Assembly (NCBI RefSeq): GCF_003634585.1
Contig: NZ_RBLG01000001.1
Span: 496,001 to 560,000, forward strand
Direction: 5' to 3'
DNA: 64,000 bases
Source of the DNA: Gillisia mitskevichiae
GTDB lineage: Bacteria > Bacteroidota > Bacteroidia > Flavobacteriales > Flavobacteriaceae
Part shown: piece after piece, positions 60,156 through 64,000 of the stretch
Numbering within the stretch: position 1 is the stretch's first letter
Layout: every line of letters begins with the position of its first letter
The notes under the pieces: generated by a model
The model's input: the letters and a program-made list of their open reading frames with translations, nothing else
The model's database searches: none
What the model was told of the DNA's origin: nothing
Position numbers and translations under genes: made by a program

Positions 60156-62936
60156 TTGAGATTTTTCTTCTTTATAATTGCTTTATATACTTTTTCTGGA
60201 TTTTCACAGGAATTGCCCCCAGTGATCAATTATAGTTCCACAGTCTATGATGCGGGAAATCAAAATTGGATGATCTCCCAATCAGAAAATAAGAATTTAT
60301 ATATCGCAAATGGAACTGGACTTCTAGAATTTAATGGAGCTGAATGGAGTTTGTATCCAGTACCTAATAATACTATAGTAAGATCTGTGAAAGCTGTTGG
60401 AGAAAAGATCTTTACTGGTGCATATATGGAAGTAGGGTATTGGGAGAAAAATGATTTTGGCACATTAGATTATACCAGTTTATTAAATAAGTTTCCAGAT
60501 AAAGTTAAAGATGGAGAACAGTTTTGGCATATAGAGAATAGTGAAGATATTATGATCTTTCAAAGTTTTGAAAAATTGTATTTATATAATCTTCTCACAG
60601 ATAAGGTGACCACTGTAAAAACTGATAATTCTTCGCCAATCACCAACCTTTTTAAAGTAGATGAGAATATCTACTTTCAACAAGAAGGCTTAGGAATCTT
60701 CCAAATTAAAAATGGGAAACCAGTATTGGTGATTCCTCCTGAAATTATTGGAAATTTAGAAGTGGTAAATCTCTCATTAAATGAAAATGACCTTAGAATA
60801 ATATCTAAGTCTGGTAAATTCCATACTTGGGATGGAGCTCAATTAATTGCTTTTAATGAAGAATTAACCAAGGTCCTTAATGGGCTAAGTATTTTTTGTG
60901 CGCTGAATCTAGCGGATGAGTCGTTGATTCTAGGAACGGTTGAGAATGGAGTTTATCAAGTTAACTCAAAGGGGGAAGTTTTGCAAAATTTTAATCAGAC
61001 CAATGGTCTATTAAATAATACAGTACTTAGTTTATTCGAAGATGTAGATAGAAATCTCTGGGCTGGATTAGATAATGGGCTTGGTGTGATAAATCTTAAT
61101 TCAGATTTCGAAATATTTCAGGATAAGAATGGTAAAATCGGTTCTGTTTACACTTCACTTAAGGAAAAGGAATATTTATATCTAGGTACAAATCAAGGTT
61201 TATATTACAAAAAGGATGGAGAAAGCGCATATACTTTTATTCCAGGAACCAACGGTCAAGTGTGGAGTTTGCAGAATATAGATGATATTATATTTTGCGG
61301 TCACAATACTGGAACATTTATAGTGAAAGATGGTATAGCTAATAAAATTGCTGATAGATCTGGTACGTGGAAAGTTGTAAAACTGGAGCAGTATCAGGAT
61401 GTGTATCTACAAGGACATTATAATGGGCTAAGTGTTTTAAAACTTACTGGAGACAAATTAATAGCATCTCCTATGTTAAAAGATTTTCCACATTCCTCTA
61501 AATCCATTGTTTCTAATAAAAATGGAGATGTATGGATTGGAAATGAGCATAAAGGAGTTTTTAAAATTAGATTGAACGATTCCCTAACTAAAATAAGTAA
61601 AATCAAAAACTATCCTTTTAAAGGAGTTTCGGGAATTACATCAAGTATTTTTAAATTTAATGACACTCTATATTATTCTACAAGAGCAAATATATTTCAA
61701 TACATTCCGAGTTTAGATAAATTCAATTCGCAGAACGAGTTGTCAAAGATCACAGCTAATTTCAATAAAGTTTCGGGTACTATTATAAATGATGGGGTAG
61801 ATAAGATCTGGGGATTTACCGAAAGTTCAATTTTTAACGTTGGCCTTTCCAAATTGAGATCTGGCTATAATTTAACGCCCATTTATCTTCCTAAAGAACT
61901 TAGAAATATTACTATTGGACATGAAAATATTACTGTGCTGGATAATGACAAATATATAATTGGAGTTTCCAATGGGTATTTAATTTATAATCAAAGGGCA
62001 ATATTAGATCATGAGTATGAGATAAAAATTAACAAATTAAGCAATGCAACGGTAGAGAATAATCCAATTTTAGTTCCTTTAAACCGGAAATCAGTTTTCC
62101 CGTATAAGTCCAATAACATTAATATAGAATATAGCGTAGCAGAATTTGAAAAATTTATTTCTCCGGAATATAGTTATAGACTTATAGGTTTAAATTCCAA
62201 TTGGAGTAGATGGAGCAAAAATCCTATTGCAACTTTCAAAAACTTGTCTTTTGGAGATTATGAATTTCAAGTAAAAGGAAAGATTGGAGCTAATACTACA
62301 GAAACGATATCCTACTTTTTTAAAATTTCAAGGCCTTGGTATTTAAGTTGGATAGCATTAACTAGTTATGTATTACTTTTTCTAACTATCCTGTGGTTAA
62401 TTCATAGAGCAAATTTGAGGCATCATAGAAAGATTAATTTAGAAAATGAGAAGGAACTCAAAATGAAAAATCTTGAAGCCGAACAAAAGATCATTAAGCT
62501 TCAAAATGTTCAATTGGAAATGGACATGTCTAATAAGAATAAAGAACTCGCTGTCTCTACAATGAGCTTAATTAAAAAGAATGAATTTCTTACTAACATA
62601 AAAGATCAATTAAAAGAATCTGAATCTTCTAAAGTAAAATCTGTTATTAAAACAATAGACAAAGATATCAATGAAGAAGATAACTGGAATTTGTTTAGAG
62701 ATGCTTTTAATAATGCAGATAAGGAGTTCTTTAAAAAGATAAAATCTAAGCATCCAGATCTTACTTCTAATGATCTTAAGTTATGTGCATATTTAAGATT
62801 GAATCTCTCATCAAAAGAGATCGCTCCGCTTCTCAACATTTCCGTGAAAAGTGTAGAAATTAAACGATATCGTTTGCGTAAAAAAATGCTTTTAAACCGA
62901 GATGTGAATCTTGTGGAGTATATTCTCGCAGTTTAA
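60156..62936 (+). CDS. Propeller/Y_Y_Y sensor with C-terminal LuxR-type HTH
   Basis: The 926-residue membrane regulator has a signal peptide (YTFSGFSQ), then two-component-regulator-type propeller repeats (about 20-620, NGLLNNTVLSLFEDVDRNLWAGLDNGLGVI is one). A Y_Y_Y domain (about 660-730), one TM helix (about 735-755), a coiled coil (about 770-840) and a LuxR/GerE-like HTH (about 865-926, LSSKEIAPLLNISVKSVEIKR) follow. There is no kinase or receiver, so it likely couples periplasmic ligand to DNA directly. Its position upstream of a SusC-type gene suggests control of that glycan locus. The start is a TTG; no closer ATG fits the signal peptide. Confidence 0.87.
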   Translation: MRFFFFIIALYTFSGFSQELPPVINYSSTVYDAGNQNWMISQSENKNLYIANGTGLLEFNGAEWSLYPVPNNTIVRSVKAVGEKIFTGAYMEVGYWEKNDFGTLDYTSLLNKFPDKVKDGEQFWHIENSEDIMIFQSFEKLYLYNLLTDKVTTVKTDNSSPITNLFKVDENIYFQQEGLGIFQIKNGKPVLVIPPEIIGNLEVVNLSLNENDLRIISKSGKFHTWDGAQLIAFNEELTKVLNGLSIFCALNLADESLILGTVENGVYQVNSKGEVLQNFNQTNGLLNNTVLSLFEDVDRNLWAGLDNGLGVINLNSDFEIFQDKNGKIGSVYTSLKEKEYLYLGTNQGLYYKKDGESAYTFIPGTNGQVWSLQNIDDIIFCGHNTGTFIVKDGIANKIADRSGTWKVVKLEQYQDVYLQGHYNGLSVLKLTGDKLIASPMLKDFPHSSKSIVSNKNGDVWIGNEHKGVFKIRLNDSLTKISKIKNYPFKGVSGITSSIFKFNDTLYYSTRANIFQYIPSLDKFNSQNELSKITANFNKVSGTIINDGVDKIWGFTESSIFNVGLSKLRSGYNLTPIYLPKELRNITIGHENITVLDNDKYIIGVSNGYLIYNQRAILDHEYEIKINKLSNATVENNPILVPLNRKSVFPYKSNNINIEYSVAEFEKFISPEYSYRLIGLNSNWSRWSKNPIATFKNLSFGDYEFQVKGKIGANTTETISYFFKISRPWYLSWIALTSYVLLFLTILWLIHRANLRHHRKINLENEKELKMKNLEAEQKIIKLQNVQLEMDMSNKNKELAVSTMSLIKKNEFLTNIKDQLKESESSKVKSVIKTIDKDINEEDNWNLFRDAFNNADKEFFKKIKSKHPDLTSNDLKLCAYLRLNLSSKEIAPLLNISVKSVEIKRYRLRKKMLLNRDVNLVEYILAV

Positions 62937-63177
62937 ACCTTTACATTTCGTATTTAAAACTATACATAAACTCTACAAACAGCAGTTTTAGGATGAATTA
63001 TTAAAGGAATGTAACTACCTTTTAATAAGCATATTCCAATTATACACCTAGCTATTACTAGGCTTCAGAATTTATCTACATATTAATATTCATCTGTATA
63101 TATTTTGTAAAGGTGGATTTTCTCAATTCTTAAGACTCTATTAATATATTGCTAATGCAATTTTAACAAATTTTCAA

Positions 63178-64000
63178 ATGAAAAGATTTACATGTTTATT
63201 AATTGTCCTTTTTGGGGGAATTGTTTCTATGTTTTCGCAATCGATTGCGGTACAAGGAACCGTCACCGATGAGAATAATGTTCCACTATTAGGAGTAAAT
63301 GTATTAGTGAAGAATGAATCGCGTGGAACGACCACCGATTTTGATGGTAATTTTAAGATAGAGAATGTAAAATCAGGAGATATTCTTCAATTTTCTTATA
63401 TCGGATTTTTACCAAAAGAGTTTACAATTACCGGTAATCAGTCTTTGAATGTTCAATTATTAACCGATTCAGAATCTTTAGAGGAGGTAGTAGTAATTGG
63501 ATATGGGACACAGGCTAAAAAGGAAATAACTGGAGCTGTAAGTGTAGTAGGGTCTAAAACTATTGAAGAGCTTAATCCAGTTAGAGTGGAACAAGCGCTG
63601 CAGGGAAGAGTTGCCGGTGTAAATATTACATCTACTTCTGGTTCGCCAGGTAGTGCTGCTACAATTAGTATTAGAGGGATTTCTACCAACGGAGATTCCA
63701 GACCTTTAATTTTGGTAGATGGCGCAGTTATAGAGGATCTAAGTGTAATTAATCCAAATGATATAGAAAGTATTAGTGTTCTAAAGGATGCTACTGCTGG
63801 TATCTATGGGGTAAGAGCAGCAAATGGTGTTATTTTAATTACAACAAAAGGTGGTCAGAAAAACACTGATCTTAGAGTTGAAGTCGATACTTATACTGGC
63901 GTTCAGGAAACAAGTAGAAAATTACCTGTATTAAATGCTACAGAATATGCAGTGATAATAAATGAAGCTTTTGCGGCTGGCGGTCAAACTCCTCCGTTCA
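63178..64000 (+). CDS. SusC/RagA-family TonB-linked outer-membrane protein, N-terminal part (cut by window edge)
   Basis: The frame is open from the ATG at 63178 to the window end (274 codons). It has a signal peptide (GIVSMFSQ), a CarboxypepD_reg domain (GTVTDENNVPLLGVNVLV; GTTTDFDGNFKI), the SusC TonB-box-like LEEVVVIGYGTQAKKEITG and a plug with ALQGRVAGVNITSTSGSPG and LKDATAGIYGVRAANGVILITTK, all diagnostic of SusC/RagA. Such receptors import oligosaccharides or peptides captured by a SusD lipoprotein, expected just beyond the edge. The regulator upstream is the probable controller. Confidence 0.93.
   Translation, partial: MKRFTCLLIVLFGGIVSMFSQSIAVQGTVTDENNVPLLGVNVLVKNESRGTTTDFDGNFKIENVKSGDILQFSYIGFLPKEFTITGNQSLNVQLLTDSESLEEVVVIGYGTQAKKEITGAVSVVGSKTIEELNPVRVEQALQGRVAGVNITSTSGSPGSAATISIRGISTNGDSRPLILVDGAVIEDLSVINPNDIESISVLKDATAGIYGVRAANGVILITTKGGQKNTDLRVEVDTYTGVQETSRKLPVLNATEYAVIINEAFAAGGQTPPF

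Overview
The window reads as the chromosome of a flavobacterium (Bacteroidota, probably Flavobacteriaceae close to Gramella/Zunongwangia). The support is AT-rich DNA, promoters of the Bacteroidota type (TAnnTTTG, sometimes with TTG about 19 nt upstream), weak or absent Shine-Dalgarno sequences, several TonB-dependent receptors with CarboxypepD_reg N-domains, a SusC-type receptor, and family-typical proteins such as SYLF, DUF1028 and DUF5602. The genus is inference.

Layout. 0-0.6 kb: the end of a rimK/retropepsin pair. 0.7-4.7 kb: uvrC and a patatin-Omp85 esterase. 4.7-13.5 kb: a divalent-metal efflux island with a His/Cys-rich secreted protein, a CzcA-type RND pump fused to its outer-membrane factor, an adaptor lipoprotein, a Fur-family regulator and a P1B-2-type ATPase. 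Two related palindromes overlap or abut the promoters of both efflux units. 13.6-21 kb: tyrosine/tryptophan catabolism (hmgA, hpd, tryptophan dioxygenase), an M23 peptidase and pgi. 21-26.8 kb: a TonB receptor, a lipoprotein with internal repeats, a secreted endonuclease I lipoprotein and a 4-TM protein. 26.9-30.2 kb: housekeeping (HD hydrolase, PlsC, bacilliredoxin, TerB-DnaJ).

30.2-38.3 kb is a metal-uptake island: thioredoxin plus TonB receptor, a divergent DtxR-family regulator with a ZIP transporter, feoA-feoB and a small Cys-rich FeoB companion (35082-35231), then a SCO copper chaperone. 38.5-43.6 kb: rseP, tRNA-Asn with a small GIY-YIG gene bracketed by 54-bp repeats, miaE, a VIT/CCC1 transporter and a zinc alcohol dehydrogenase. 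43.9-47.1 kb: NAD salvage (pncB, pncA) and a class V aminotransferase. 47.3-56.1 kb: lipoproteins, an M28 peptidase, DUF3095, DUF1028, tRNA-Arg, two SYLF paralogues around a LacI regulator and a haloacid dehalogenase. 56.2-59.9 kb: a 1202-residue outer-membrane protein combining a degenerate phosphoesterase, a kinase-like domain and a barrel. 60.1-64 kb: a propeller/LuxR regulator upstream of a SusC-type receptor that runs off the end, probably the start of a glycan-utilisation locus.

The strongest points for follow-up are the phosphoesterase/kinase-like/barrel protein (56246-59854), the GIY-YIG unit at tRNA-Asn (40020-40565), and the shared palindromic operator of the metal-efflux island. 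No CRISPR array, rRNA, prophage or insertion sequence was seen.
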